The notes under the pieces are model-generated. The model searched no databases. It was given only the letters and a program-made list of their open reading frames with translations, and was not told the origin of the DNA. Shown one piece after another: positions 6,178 through 16,000 of a stretch of DNA of 18,333 nucleotides. The DNA is from an uncultured Lachnospiraceae bacterium (lineage in GTDB: Bacteria > Bacillota > Clostridia > Lachnospirales > Lachnospiraceae), in contig CAJUDQ010000053.1 in NCBI GenBank assembly GCA_910585215.1, forward strand, positions 1 through 18,333. Direction: 5' to 3'. Within the stretch, counting starts at the first letter, position 1, and every line of letters begins with the position of its first letter. The translations under genes and the position numbers were made by a program.

Positions 6178-7683
6178 ATGACAGAAGAATATATCCTAAA
6201 ACGAGATGTGATTCATGACCACAACGAGCGAATGGCAAATATAAAACGATATTATCCCTATTTCAGATTGATTGAAAACGATTTTTCACAATATCATGGT
6301 GGAAAATATGAAATGCTGGATATGGGCTATATCCTCATGGCAGTGTTGCGCTTTTTTATTGAAGAAAATAACTTTAAGGAAAAAGATGTCACATATGAGG
6401 AATATTCTTCTTTTATAAAAGAAATTTATGAAAGGGACTTTGGCCTGAGGCTTGAAAAAGCAGAGGAGCAGTCTCTTTCTTTGTATATATTTGACAAGAT
6501 TCGAAACGAAGGAAAGCCTTTTGTTTATCAGTATTTTGATCCGGAAGAAAAGAAAAAGAAAAGTATTCGAATCCGTCTGATTGAAAGCCGGATTAAAAAT
6601 GAAGCAGTATATTATTATCTGACTGGAGAAGCTGTCGAATTTTATCTGGAAACAAAAGAAATCAGGGATGAGAGTATGATTAATATATCACAAGTTCTCC
6701 TGACAAAGATGATTTCAGCCAAAAATTTCAGAGGCGGTATTGAGGTGGTGCGAAGAATCAATCATCAGGTGATACGTTTGAAAATGAGACAAGATGAAGT
6801 GTTGGAATTGTTAAGCCATGATATATTTGAGGGAATCAGAGCATATGAGGAGTTTATGGAAAATGTAGTAAAGTGGTTTGACGAGGAACAGAGAATGTTT
6901 CATAAAAATATGGAACTTATTAATGAAACATTGAAAAGAGCAGACCAGCCAGGAGGAGAAATTTATTTTCTGGAACTGGAGCTGAAAAGGGCACTGGTCA
7001 ATCACAGTGAACTTCTAGATTCCTGTACCAGACTGCAGATACAGGCAGATGAAATGATTTCAAAGGCAAAGTTTTCAAAGTTAAAACAGAGTTTTGATTT
7101 TCAGGATTTTATGCATATAATGATGGAGAAAAATGATACTTCTGTTTTACAATATTTTGTGGCTCCTCTTTTAAAGCTTCATGTAAAAAAGAGTTTTGGG
7201 TTTTCTTCTCTTGACCGACTGTTGACTTTGCGTCAGGGAAAAGAGGAGATGGGTGAGGAAATCAGTGAAAATCGGGAAGAAGAGGATTATGTTTCTGATG
7301 ATGAGGCAGAGCAGGGAAGGATTCGGGAAAATTATATTTTATTTATCCGACTGCTTTTTTATTATATCTCCATAAAGGAAGATTTTGAAATTCGGGAATT
7401 TATTGACTATACCAGAGAAGTTCTGGGAGAAACAGTTCTCAATAACAGTGATTTTTATTCTATGCTTGCCCATTTAACACAGAAAAGATTTTATCAGATA
7501 GAAAATGTGATAGAAACTCCAGATACATTTTTTGAGGAATATATTACACAGACAGTAAAAGAAAATCCACAATACAGGCGGTTAAAATTTATGCTGGAAT
7601 TTACAGAGGAAGAACTGCAGGTGACCGAGGATTGTATGATTACAAATTTCAGAATTATCAAAGGCAGTTGGAAAGGAGTCTGA
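6178..7683 (+). CDS. JetA/MukF-like protein of an SMC-like complex (DUF5716-type)
   Basis: 501 aa, first gene of a three-gene SMC-like set. The family memory is of 'Wadjet JetA family' proteins (DUF5716), thought to act as the kleisin that bridges the ATPase heads, like MukF and MksF. The sequence shows a mainly helical N-terminal domain (about 1-150) with winged-helix-like strands around 115-160, and long helices (about 165-340) with coiled-coil character around KNMELINETLKRADQ and LELELKRAL. A variable acidic loop (355-380) follows, then a second small helical/winged-helix domain (385-501) suited to binding an ATPase head. No enzymatic motif or membrane segment is visible. A GAGGTAGAG site precedes the ATG. 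The next gene starts one base after the stop, so the two are translated together. Family placement is moderately sure; an actual defence role is not shown. Confidence 0.72.
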   Translation: MTEEYILKRDVIHDHNERMANIKRYYPYFRLIENDFSQYHGGKYEMLDMGYILMAVLRFFIEENNFKEKDVTYEEYSSFIKEIYERDFGLRLEKAEEQSLSLYIFDKIRNEGKPFVYQYFDPEEKKKKSIRIRLIESRIKNEAVYYYLTGEAVEFYLETKEIRDESMINISQVLLTKMISAKNFRGGIEVVRRINHQVIRLKMRQDEVLELLSHDIFEGIRAYEEFMENVVKWFDEEQRMFHKNMELINETLKRADQPGGEIYFLELELKRALVNHSELLDSCTRLQIQADEMISKAKFSKLKQSFDFQDFMHIMMEKNDTSVLQYFVAPLLKLHVKKSFGFSSLDRLLTLRQGKEEMGEEISENREEEDYVSDDEAEQGRIRENYILFIRLLFYYISIKEDFEIREFIDYTREVLGETVLNNSDFYSMLAHLTQKRFYQIENVIETPDTFFEEYITQTVKENPQYRRLKFMLEFTEEELQVTEDCMITNFRIIKGSWKGV

Positions 7684-7684
7684 A

Positions 7685-8413
7685 ATGGCCAATACATTAG
7701 ATAAGGCATTGGATATTGTATCAGCGCTGATGAGTGAAAATGAGATAAAAAGAAATGGTGAAAATGCGAATCTGTATGAAGAATATGCACTGGGTACAGA
7801 GGTTTATGATTATGTAACGACAATATTTCAAAAACTCAATATTGATTTATATGAATATAATAATGCGCTTTATATTTCAGCAGGAGAGAATAACAGGGTA
7901 TTCGGATATACCAATGAGGAGCTGAAAAGGGAAATAGGAGTAAGGTTAAACAGAGAACTGTATCTTTGTTATTTTATTATTTATCAGATTATTTCAATTT
8001 TTTACAAAAATGCCGGCAGCAGGACTTATACAGAATATATTAAAAATGAGAGCGTGATTTTGGCGGTAGACCAGGGATTAATGGGAATTGTAAAAAGATT
8101 AAGAGAATTGAATCTTGCAGAAATAGAGGAAAACAGCTTTAAAGAAATCGCCATGGTCTGGGAGGATATGCCGCTGACTCAGGCAGAGGATACCGTGGCA
8201 AGGGCCTCAAGGGGCTCCAAAACAGGATTTGTAAAGCTTGTTTTTAATTTTATGGTAGCTCAGGGGCTTTTGATAGAAGCAGAGGGAAGATATTATCCAA
8301 AGGAACGATTGAAAGCATTAATTGAAAATTATTATGATGCTCATAAAGGAAGACTGTATGAAATTATGAGAGGAGAAGAGGATGCCGCAGATAAACAGAA
8401 TCAGAGTGAATAA
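7685..8413 (+). CDS. JetB/MukE-like partner protein (DUF6063-type)
   Basis: 242 aa, all helical with short strands. The C-terminal 90 residues look like a winged helix: helices around WEDMPLTQAED and SKTGFVKLVFNFMVAQGLL, a short wing (IEAEGRYYP), then a final helix. This fits the MukE/MksE/JetB role of binding the kleisin and DNA. I recall DUF6063 proteins sitting between JetA-like and SMC-like genes in Lachnospiraceae; I assign it by that context and by size rather than by a strong motif. Start: AAAGGAG is well placed and the ATG lies one base after the previous stop. Its last 32 bases overlap the start of the SMC-like gene, the mark of a fixed-ratio complex. Confidence 0.68.
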   Translation: MANTLDKALDIVSALMSENEIKRNGENANLYEEYALGTEVYDYVTTIFQKLNIDLYEYNNALYISAGENNRVFGYTNEELKREIGVRLNRELYLCYFIIYQIISIFYKNAGSRTYTEYIKNESVILAVDQGLMGIVKRLRELNLAEIEENSFKEIAMVWEDMPLTQAEDTVARASRGSKTGFVKLVFNFMVAQGLLIEAEGRYYPKERLKALIENYYDAHKGRLYEIMRGEEDAADKQNQSE

Positions 8414-11400
8414 TATAAAATATAATTTCGGCACACAGTTTTATGATGATTTTATGATGAGATTTTCGGGTAAAAATACGATTTACGACCTTGCAAACGG
8501 CGGAGGGAAAAGTGTGCTTATGCTGTTGCTTTTGCAGAATATGATTCCAAACTGTACGCTGGACGACAAACAGCCGATTGAAAAATTATTTCGTACAGAA
8601 GAGGGAAGCAATACAATTCATTCTCTTGTGGAGTGGAATTTAAGCGATGTACATATAAAAAATAATTATAAATATATGCTGACAGGTTTCTGTGCCAGAA
8701 AAGCAAAAGAGGAAGAGCGAACAGATGCAAATTCGGCAGCAATCGATTATTTTAATTATGTGATATTTTATAGAGAATATAATGATAACGATATTAAAAA
8801 TCTGCCTCTGTCAGTGCCCGGGACCAAAAATCCAAAGAAAAAGGAACGTATTACATATAATGGCCTGAAAAATTATCTGCGTGAGCTCGAAAAGAAGGAT
8901 TTGCGTCTGGAGGTAAAAATTTTTGAAAAAAAGAGAGAGTATCAGAGATTTATTGCAGGATATGGCATTTATGAAAGCGAGTGGGAAATTATCAGAGGAA
9001 TTAATAAGACCGAGGGACATGTGCGGACTTATTTTGAAAGCAATTACAAAACAACAAAGAAAGTAGTGGAAGATTTACTGATAGAGGAGATTATTGAAAA
9101 ATCCTTTAAAAATTATGCAGTGGGAAGTGAGAGTGTAAGAAAACATGAAAATAAAATGGTGCAGACCCTGATAGAGATAAAAGATAAGCTGTTGGAGCTT
9201 TCAGCAAAAAAAGAGGATATTCATAATTATGACAGACAAATGGAGCTGTTAAAAGAATTTATTGAATACAGTTCGGAAATGAAAAAGTTTTATTTTGGTC
9301 AGGAAAGCCTTGAAAGAGAGCTGGTTACAGGTTATTACTCTCTGCAAAAACAGATGGAAGAGGATGAGAAGAAAAAAAGCGCTTTGGCGGCAGAACAGGA
9401 AAGACTGGAGCAGAAAAAACTGGAAGAGATTCAGGCATGTGAAATTGCAAAAATACAGGAAAAAGAATGTCAGATAGATAATCTGGAGGAGAAGAAAAGA
9501 GAGCTGCAAAGAAAAAGAGAAGAGCTGGAAGAGAAGCAGCGAAAAGCATTACACTCTCTGATTATGGCAGAGGGAATGAATGATTATCTGGACTATCTTT
9601 ATTATAAAAAGGAAAGAGACATTGTCAGAGAAAATATAGAAAAGGCTTCTGTGGACAAAAAGGAGCTGCTTTATGAACTCGGATGCCTTGCAGCAGAAAA
9701 GAAACAAAGAGATGAAAGGCTTCTTGAGGCAATAGACGAAAAAAAGAAAGAAGCAGAGGAAAAAGCGGGGAAGGACAAAGAAAAAACCGAGGCTTTTGAA
9801 AAAGAGAAAGAGAGAGTTGCAAAGGAAATTGCAGTTGCAGAATATAAAATGTCAGAATATGAAAAAATGACAGACAGCTATCATGAGAAAATTGCTGATT
9901 TAAAGCGTTCTGTAAATCTCTTAATGGTGTATGATTTGGACAAAGAGCTGAGTTTGAATCATAAGAGAATTGCCGAGATGGAGGTACTGGCAGAAAAAAA
10001 CAGAGAGAAAATTTCGGAAAATATGAAAACTCAGGAAGAGACAGAAGCGCTGCTTGAATCCTTAAATAAAAATTTAACAGAGCTTAAAGTGGAGCTTGAG
10101 AAAAATAAAGGTGATAAAGAACACCTTCTGAGATATAAAAAACGGCTGGAAAAATTAAAAACAGTCTATAATCAGAAAGACACAGACAGCCTGCATATTT
10201 TTTTAAAGGAAAAATCTCAGGATTTACAGCGGCAGAAACAGGCAGTCGAAACAGAACAGGAAGAACAGTCTGCATATTTAAAAAGATTGAAGGACGGGTG
10301 CCCGATTGGAAATACAAAGGAAATGAACAGAGTGCTTGATTATATCAACCGGTTTCATGGTGATGTGGCTGTTGCCGGCAGTGATATTTTGAAGCAGTGC
10401 AGTCTGAAGGAACGCAAAGAGCTGCTTGAAAAAGCACCAGTGCTTCCCTATTCTGTTGTGGTAAAAGATAAATTTGAGGCTGTTATGGGAGATGCCGGTC
10501 TGGAGAATTTGAACCTTGGAAATTATTCTGTTCCAGTTATTTATGAAGCTGCTTTGAGAAATGAGAATTATCTGTTTTCTTCTGATATTATTCTTGCGAT
10601 GTATAAAAAAGAGATGTTTTTTGATAAAGAGGTGATAGAAAAAGAACAGAGAAAGACAGAGAATCAGCTTGTGGAGCTGAAAAACAGCAGATTAAGGCTG
10701 GAAGATTATATAGACAATTGCAGAGGAGAGCTTGCCTATGTTGAGCAATATATTGGGGAATATCAGATACAGATGGAGGAACAGGAGGAGAAACTTCGTC
10801 TTCTGGAAATAGAGATTTATCAGGAACAGGAGCTGTTTTCTCAAAAGTCGGATGAAAAAAAGAACCAGAAAAAATCTGCAGATTTGCTTTTGAAGGAACA
10901 AAAAGAGCTTGACCAAAAGCTGAATATTTTATATGAACGTGAACAGGTGATAGAAGAGATTATTCGACTTTCGGCTGCTGCCTCCCAGTATGAGGAGGAG
11001 GTCAGAAATTCTTACCAGACCAGACAGGCAGCACAAAAAGAACTTTCCAATGTTGAGGGAAGGCTGGAGGCTTGGCAAACCAAACTTCTGGCAGACCAAA
11101 AGCTGCTGGCGAATCTCAAAGTCAGAGAAGAGGCAGTGAAAGCAGCAAAAGAGAGCTATCGCAGATATTGTGTGGAAGAGCAGCAACCTTTAGAGCAATA
11201 TAGAACATATACGGATAATGAGATAGAAATAAAACTTACAGGGGCTGCAAAAGCGTTTGAAAGTGAAAGTACGGATATTGCCGATAAGCAAAAGCTGCTG
11301 GATAATTATGAGACAGCTATGGAGAAATGTTTGCAGGCACTGGATTATAAAGGACTTTCGGTGTCTGAGGTTTCGAAAGAATATGAGTATCATACAAAGG

Positions 11401-12911
11401 TGCATACAGACAGGAATCCAGATGTAAATACCAATAAAAGTACCTGTGATAATATTTGTGAAAGCTTTTATCAGGATTTTTATCGTGGAGTTTCAAAAGA
11501 AGAGCTTTTTGAACTGAAAAGAAAGGCAGAAGAGGTATCCATGCAGATAAAAAAACTGCAATCGATTATGGCAGGACTACAGTCAGAACAGGATAAGATA
11601 AAAGGTGCAGTTATAGGTGCAAAGGAAGCAGTGATTCAAAAATATGGAGTGTATGAGAAGATTACACTTAAATGCAATTATGATGAATTTATTGAACAAA
11701 AGCAGAAGGCAGCCGTTACTATAGACACAAAAATTGCAGCTATGAAAATAAATATCAGAAATCTGGAAAATGGAAAAAAGCGGTATGATATTTTATTATA
11801 TGATATGAATCGAGTATTGACAGAAAAAATTTTGAATAAATATGAAAGAAAATATTTTGATTTGGAAGAAGATATCTGTGAACGTGCAAAACAGGCAGTA
11901 AAAAAGTTTGAACGTTTTAAAAATGACACTATGGACAGAAAAGAAGATTTTGAAAAGGTGAAGAACAGACTGGTGAATAATCTGCGCCAGATGAAATTTC
12001 AGGCTCTTGCAGATGAAATTAGCTTTCATGCCTTTATGCCGGCAAATCTGAAGGAAACAGATATATTAATTACAGGCTTGAAGGAAATTGTGTCCTGTCT
12101 GAATCTGGAGAGAGACAGAATTTTCACAGGTATACAAGACATGGAAAAAATCAAGCAGAATTTTGAGAGTCAGTGTATTCAGAGCTGTATAAATATAAAG
12201 ACGGAGCTTGAAAAGCTTCCAAAGCTGTCAAGAATTGTAATGGACGGGGAGAGTATTCCCATGATTTCACTGAATATTCCTTATATAAAAGAGGAAGAGT
12301 ATCAGAAAAGAATGGCCGATTATATTGATGAAACTGTTCAGCAGGCAGATACTGTGAAATCCGAGGCAGACAGAATTAAATTTATCAAAGGTCAGCTTTC
12401 ATGGAAGCGGCTGTTTGCGGTAATTGTTACGGATATGAATTTGATTCGCCTGAATCTTTACAAGAGGGAATCCATAAAGGAACGGAGCCGTTATTTGAAA
12501 TATGAGGAGGCAGTGGGAAGTACAGGACAGTCACAGGGAATTTATATTCAGTTTTTAATAGCGGTGATTAATTATATTTCCAGTATTAATTCGAGAGATG
12601 CCGACAGTACTTCTTTGCTGAAAGTAATTTTTTTGGATAATCCATTTGGTGCTGCAAAGGATATTTATATCTGGGAGCCGATTTTTAAAATGCTGAAAAC
12701 CAATAATGTTCAGTTGATTGTTCCGTGCAGAGGCGCCACACCAGCTATTACGGGAAGATTTGATGTAAATTATGTACTTGGGCAAAAGCTGCTGGATGGC
12801 AAACAGCAGACTGTGGTTGTAGATTATTATAGTGATGTTGACAGTGACAGACTTGATTATACCACAATGACATATGAGCAGGAAGAGTTGGAACTTTATG
12901 GGAATGTATAG
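8382..12911 (+). CDS. MukB/JetC-like SMC-family ATPase
   Basis: 1509 aa, close to MukB length. Head half one (1-250) carries a P-loop LANGGGKS (37-44) in which the usual first glycine is Leu37. A long Glu/Lys/Gln-rich coiled coil runs from about 260 to 637. A compact non-coiled hinge (about 638-748, starting DGCPIGNTKE) has only one cysteine, so it is not a Rad50 zinc hook. The returning coil (749 to about 1330) has breaks that could be elbows. Head half two has the ABC signature-like GSTGQSQG (1379-1386) and a Walker B ending IFLDNPFG (D1419, N1420), with Asn where the catalytic Glu normally sits. The start follows AGGAG by six bases and overlaps the JetB-like gene by 32 bases. Such proteins dimerise at the hinge and extrude or clamp DNA. 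Whether this one guards against plasmids or manages the chromosome cannot be told from sequence. Confidence 0.85.
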   Translation: MPQINRIRVNNIKYNFGTQFYDDFMMRFSGKNTIYDLANGGGKSVLMLLLLQNMIPNCTLDDKQPIEKLFRTEEGSNTIHSLVEWNLSDVHIKNNYKYMLTGFCARKAKEEERTDANSAAIDYFNYVIFYREYNDNDIKNLPLSVPGTKNPKKKERITYNGLKNYLRELEKKDLRLEVKIFEKKREYQRFIAGYGIYESEWEIIRGINKTEGHVRTYFESNYKTTKKVVEDLLIEEIIEKSFKNYAVGSESVRKHENKMVQTLIEIKDKLLELSAKKEDIHNYDRQMELLKEFIEYSSEMKKFYFGQESLERELVTGYYSLQKQMEEDEKKKSALAAEQERLEQKKLEEIQACEIAKIQEKECQIDNLEEKKRELQRKREELEEKQRKALHSLIMAEGMNDYLDYLYYKKERDIVRENIEKASVDKKELLYELGCLAAEKKQRDERLLEAIDEKKKEAEEKAGKDKEKTEAFEKEKERVAKEIAVAEYKMSEYEKMTDSYHEKIADLKRSVNLLMVYDLDKELSLNHKRIAEMEVLAEKNREKISENMKTQEETEALLESLNKNLTELKVELEKNKGDKEHLLRYKKRLEKLKTVYNQKDTDSLHIFLKEKSQDLQRQKQAVETEQEEQSAYLKRLKDGCPIGNTKEMNRVLDYINRFHGDVAVAGSDILKQCSLKERKELLEKAPVLPYSVVVKDKFEAVMGDAGLENLNLGNYSVPVIYEAALRNENYLFSSDIILAMYKKEMFFDKEVIEKEQRKTENQLVELKNSRLRLEDYIDNCRGELAYVEQYIGEYQIQMEEQEEKLRLLEIEIYQEQELFSQKSDEKKNQKKSADLLLKEQKELDQKLNILYEREQVIEEIIRLSAAASQYEEEVRNSYQTRQAAQKELSNVEGRLEAWQTKLLADQKLLANLKVREEAVKAAKESYRRYCVEEQQPLEQYRTYTDNEIEIKLTGAAKAFESESTDIADKQKLLDNYETAMEKCLQALDYKGLSVSEVSKEYEYHTKVHTDRNPDVNTNKSTCDNICESFYQDFYRGVSKEELFELKRKAEEVSMQIKKLQSIMAGLQSEQDKIKGAVIGAKEAVIQKYGVYEKITLKCNYDEFIEQKQKAAVTIDTKIAAMKINIRNLENGKKRYDILLYDMNRVLTEKILNKYERKYFDLEEDICERAKQAVKKFERFKNDTMDRKEDFEKVKNRLVNNLRQMKFQALADEISFHAFMPANLKETDILITGLKEIVSCLNLERDRIFTGIQDMEKIKQNFESQCIQSCINIKTELEKLPKLSRIVMDGESIPMISLNIPYIKEEEYQKRMADYIDETVQQADTVKSEADRIKFIKGQLSWKRLFAVIVTDMNLIRLNLYKRESIKERSRYLKYEEAVGSTGQSQGIYIQFLIAVINYISSINSRDADSTSLLKVIFLDNPFGAAKDIYIWEPIFKMLKTNNVQLIVPCRGATPAITGRFDVNYVLGQKLLDGKQQTVVVDYYSDVDSDRLDYTTMTYEQEELELYGNV

Positions 12912-12929
12912 TTTTTTCAAAAGCCCTCA

Positions 12930-12958
12930 TTGAAACATGGGGAAAGATGTGGTATGAT
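12930..12958 (+). promoter_or_regulatory. Extended -10 promoter of the TPR/acidic/ATPase gene
   Basis: TTGAAA (12930-12935), 17-nt spacer, TATGAT (12953-12958) preceded by TGG. The predicted start of transcription is near 12965, inside the first of three interrupted palindromes, so a protein bound there would block the -10 box. Nothing else in the gap to 13080 looks like a promoter. Confidence 0.7.
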
Positions 12959-13054
12959 ATGTCATACACCTTTAGGGGTATGACCGAATATGTCATACCC
13001 GTTTTTAGGAGTATGACTGAATATGTCATACCGCTTTCAGGGGTATGATGTGAC
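12952..13054 (+). repeat. Array of interrupted palindromes over promoter and leader
   Basis: Three palindromes plus a partial fourth: GTATGA-TATG-TCATAC (12952-12967), GGGTATGAC-N7-GTCATACCC (12976-13000), GTATGAC-N7-GTCATAC (13011-13031), then a left half GGGTATGA near 13041-13048. The N7 centres are CGAATAT and TGAATAT. Left arms begin at 12952, 12978, 13011 and 13043, so spacing is 26, 33 and 32. The first overlaps the -10 box. The arms are interchangeable between units, so the leader RNA could form alternative hairpins. Confidence 0.85.
12976..13006 (+). terminator. Terminator-like hairpin between the SMC-like gene and the next gene
   Basis: The second palindrome makes a perfect 9-bp stem with a 7-nt loop and is followed by GTTTTT. 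It is the only terminator-like structure after the SMC-like operon. As it lies downstream of the promoter at 12930-12958, it could also work as an attenuator. Confidence 0.5.
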
Positions 13055-13079
13055 CTGAGCTGTTGTAAAGGAGTAAAAG

Positions 13080-16000
13080 ATGGATAAGTACGAATATAAT
13101 GTAAAATTAGAACAGATAAAAAAATTGATTAAAAAAAAGGATTATGCAACTGCAGCAAGAATTGCAGATACAATAGACTGGTATAAAGTAAAAAATAATC
13201 AAACCATTGTAATGATAGCAGATGTGTATGAGGCAAGCGGAAGGTATGACCAGTCCAGAGAGAATTTGAAGCTTGCTTACGACAGAAGCGGGCTGGGTCG
13301 TCAGATTGCCTATAAGCTGGTAAAAATTTGTATTAAATGTGGTGCGCTTGAAGAGGCGGAAGATTTTTATGATGATTTTGTTTCCGCAGCACCAAAGGAT
13401 ATTTCAAAATATATTCTGCAGTATGAGCTTGCAAAGGCAAAGGGTGACCCGATAGACAAGCAGATTTCTATATTGGAGCAGTATCTTGAGGAAGATATGG
13501 ATGATAAGTGGGCATTTGAGCTTGCAAAGCTGTATCACAAGTCTGGACAGAGAGATAAGTGTATCAGACAGTGCGACACAGTTATGCTCTGGTTTAGTGA
13601 TGGTAAATATGTAGAAAGGGCAATGGACCTCAAGATGATTTATACTCCGCTGAATAAAAGCCAGCAGGAGAGATATGAAGCAAGGTGGAGGGAAAAAACC
13701 GGTCAGACAGGACCTGAAGCAGACGAAATTCGTGTAAAAGAGGTAGATGTTTCAAATAAATATAATACACAGAATATACAGGCGGCTTTAAAAGAAAGTA
13801 TGGATGAGCTGTATTCTGAGGAGAAAAAGGAAAACAGAAGAAGAGAAACTGTTTTCAGACCGACCATGCCTTCGACGGATTATGAGGAAAGCCATCAGGA
13901 ATATGAATATTCGGAGGAAGCATTATATGAAGAGGCAGAGGAAACAGCAGCAGGAACAGATGAGTATCTTTACAGAATGAATCAAAACCCACAGTACGGT
14001 GAAAATTCTTTTGATTTTACGCAGCAGGCAGAAGAGCATATGGATGATTTGGGGGATACCAAAGTTTTTGTCACTACAAGGAGTAAAAAGAATCTGGGAG
14101 ATACTAAGGTTTTTGCACCAATCCGACAGGCTGTTCCAGAAAAAATTGATTTTGAGGAGATGCAAAATGAGAATGAAAATGGGGCCTATATACTTGAAGA
14201 AAGAACGATAAAAAATAATTCAGGATTGTTTTATGAGGAGGAGTCTGAGGAGGATTTAAAAGAAGTATGGGGAAATCCGGAAGATATCGCGGAAGAAACA
14301 TCAGAAGAGCACGAGTTTCCGATTGAAGAATCAGAAGAAGAACAGGAGCTTTTGCAGGGAGAACAGGAAGAAGAACAGGAACTTTCCGTTGAAGAATTAG
14401 AAGAGGAATTTACAGAAGAAGAGGAAGAGCAGGAGCTTCCGGTTGAGGAACTGGAAGAGGAATTTGCAGAAGAAGAGGAAGAACAGGAACTTTTGGTCGA
14501 AGAACTGGAAGAGGAATTTACGGAAGAAGAGGAAGAGCAGGAGCTTCCAGTCGAAGAGTTGGAAGAGGGATTTACAGAAGACCCTGATGTATTGTCTGAT
14601 GAGGAATTAGAGGAGCTGCTTGAGAAAGATATACTGTCAAGTGAAACAGAGGCAGAAGAGTTTGAGGAACAACTTGCAGAAGAACCAAAAGAAGAGATAA
14701 TACAGGAGCCTGAGTTGGAAGAGCTTCCAGAAGAAATTCAAAAGGGGCTGGAGGACTTTATTGCAGAAGATATTACAGAAGAACCAAAGGTTGAACCTGA
14801 AATACAAGAAGAAAAAGAACAGGAACCATTGGAAATTGATGAGGCAGCTGTCAGCGAGGAGTCGGAAACAAATTCGGAGGAAGATTTTGAAGAAGTATTT
14901 TCATTGGATGATTTCTTTAACAGTGCGGATGGATATTATGATTTTAAAGAATCAGCAGAAAATAAAAATGAATCAGAAATTACTTTGAAAGAATCTGTAT
15001 TGGAAGAAGAATCAGAAGAAGAAGCAGAAGAAGCAGAAGAAGCAGAAGATGGATATCAAGAGTTTATGGAGGCTTCTGCTGTTGAATCAGAGTATGAGTA
15101 TCAGCCCGAGGAAGAATTGGGAGACCCGGAAGAATATGAAAATCAGTATCAGGAGTTAAAGGAAACCTCTATACTGGAAACAGGATATGAGTATCAGTCG
15201 GAGGAGGAATTGGAAAATCCGGAAGAATATGAAAATCAGTATCAGGAGTTAAAGGAAACCTCTATATCGGAAACGGGATATGAATATCAACCGGAGGAGG
15301 AATTGGAAGACCCAGAGGAATATGAAGGTCAGTATCAGAAGTTAAAAGAAGCTTCCATGATTGAATCGGAATCAGAATATGAAAGCCAGTATCAGGAATA
15401 TCAGCCAGAGCCAGAAAAATCAGATGATTTTGAGGAATATGAATATCAGTCACAGGCAGAGGAACAGGAGTATCAGCCAAGCTTAGAAATAGAGGAACAG
15501 GAATATCAGTATCAACCAGATACAGAGGAATATCAATCAGAACCAGAGGAAGAAGAGGAATATCAGCCACAGGCAGAGGAACAGGAGTACCAGCCGGAAG
15601 TAGAGGAAGAAGAGCTGGAATATCAGCCGGAACCAGAAGAAGAATATGAATATCAGCCACAGGCAGAAGAATTAGAAGAATCCGTTGCAGAACAGCCGGA
15701 ACAATATGAGCCATCAGAGGATGCAAAAGACGAAGACGAATATGAATATGAAGACGAAGTTCTCACACATGATGAAATCAAGGGAATTATTAAGGACTTT
15801 ATCGGAAAATATTCGGGAGTTCAGGGACTGGATAAACAGATGTTAAAAACACTTCAGAATATTATCGTAGAAGACAGCTGCAATATTATTATTATGGGTG
15901 ATGCCAAAAGTGGAAAAACTTCTCTGGGATTGGATATTATTAAGGTAGTCAATAAAATAAAACGCAATAATAACAGAAGAATTGCAAAAATCAGTGCAGA

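Noticed and set aside
10296..10310. Rad50-type zinc hook in the SMC-like hinge
   Set aside because: Only one cysteine (DGCPIG) is present; there is no CxxC pair, and the hinge is a domain of about 110 residues.
12748..13029. Minus-strand open frame across the palindrome array
   Set aside because: It lies largely antisense to the conserved SMC-like C-terminus, and its repeated peptide (MTYSVI) is only a translation of the palindromes.
12952..13054. CRISPR-like short repeats
   Set aside because: Units are palindromic, only three to four in number, with uneven spacing (26, 33, 32) and no unique spacers; a promoter overlaps them.
15262..15726. 154-aa minus-strand frame rich in Pro, Ile and Leu
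   Set aside because: It is the mirror of the acidic repeat region, kept open by the biased codon composition of the real gene; no ribosome site.
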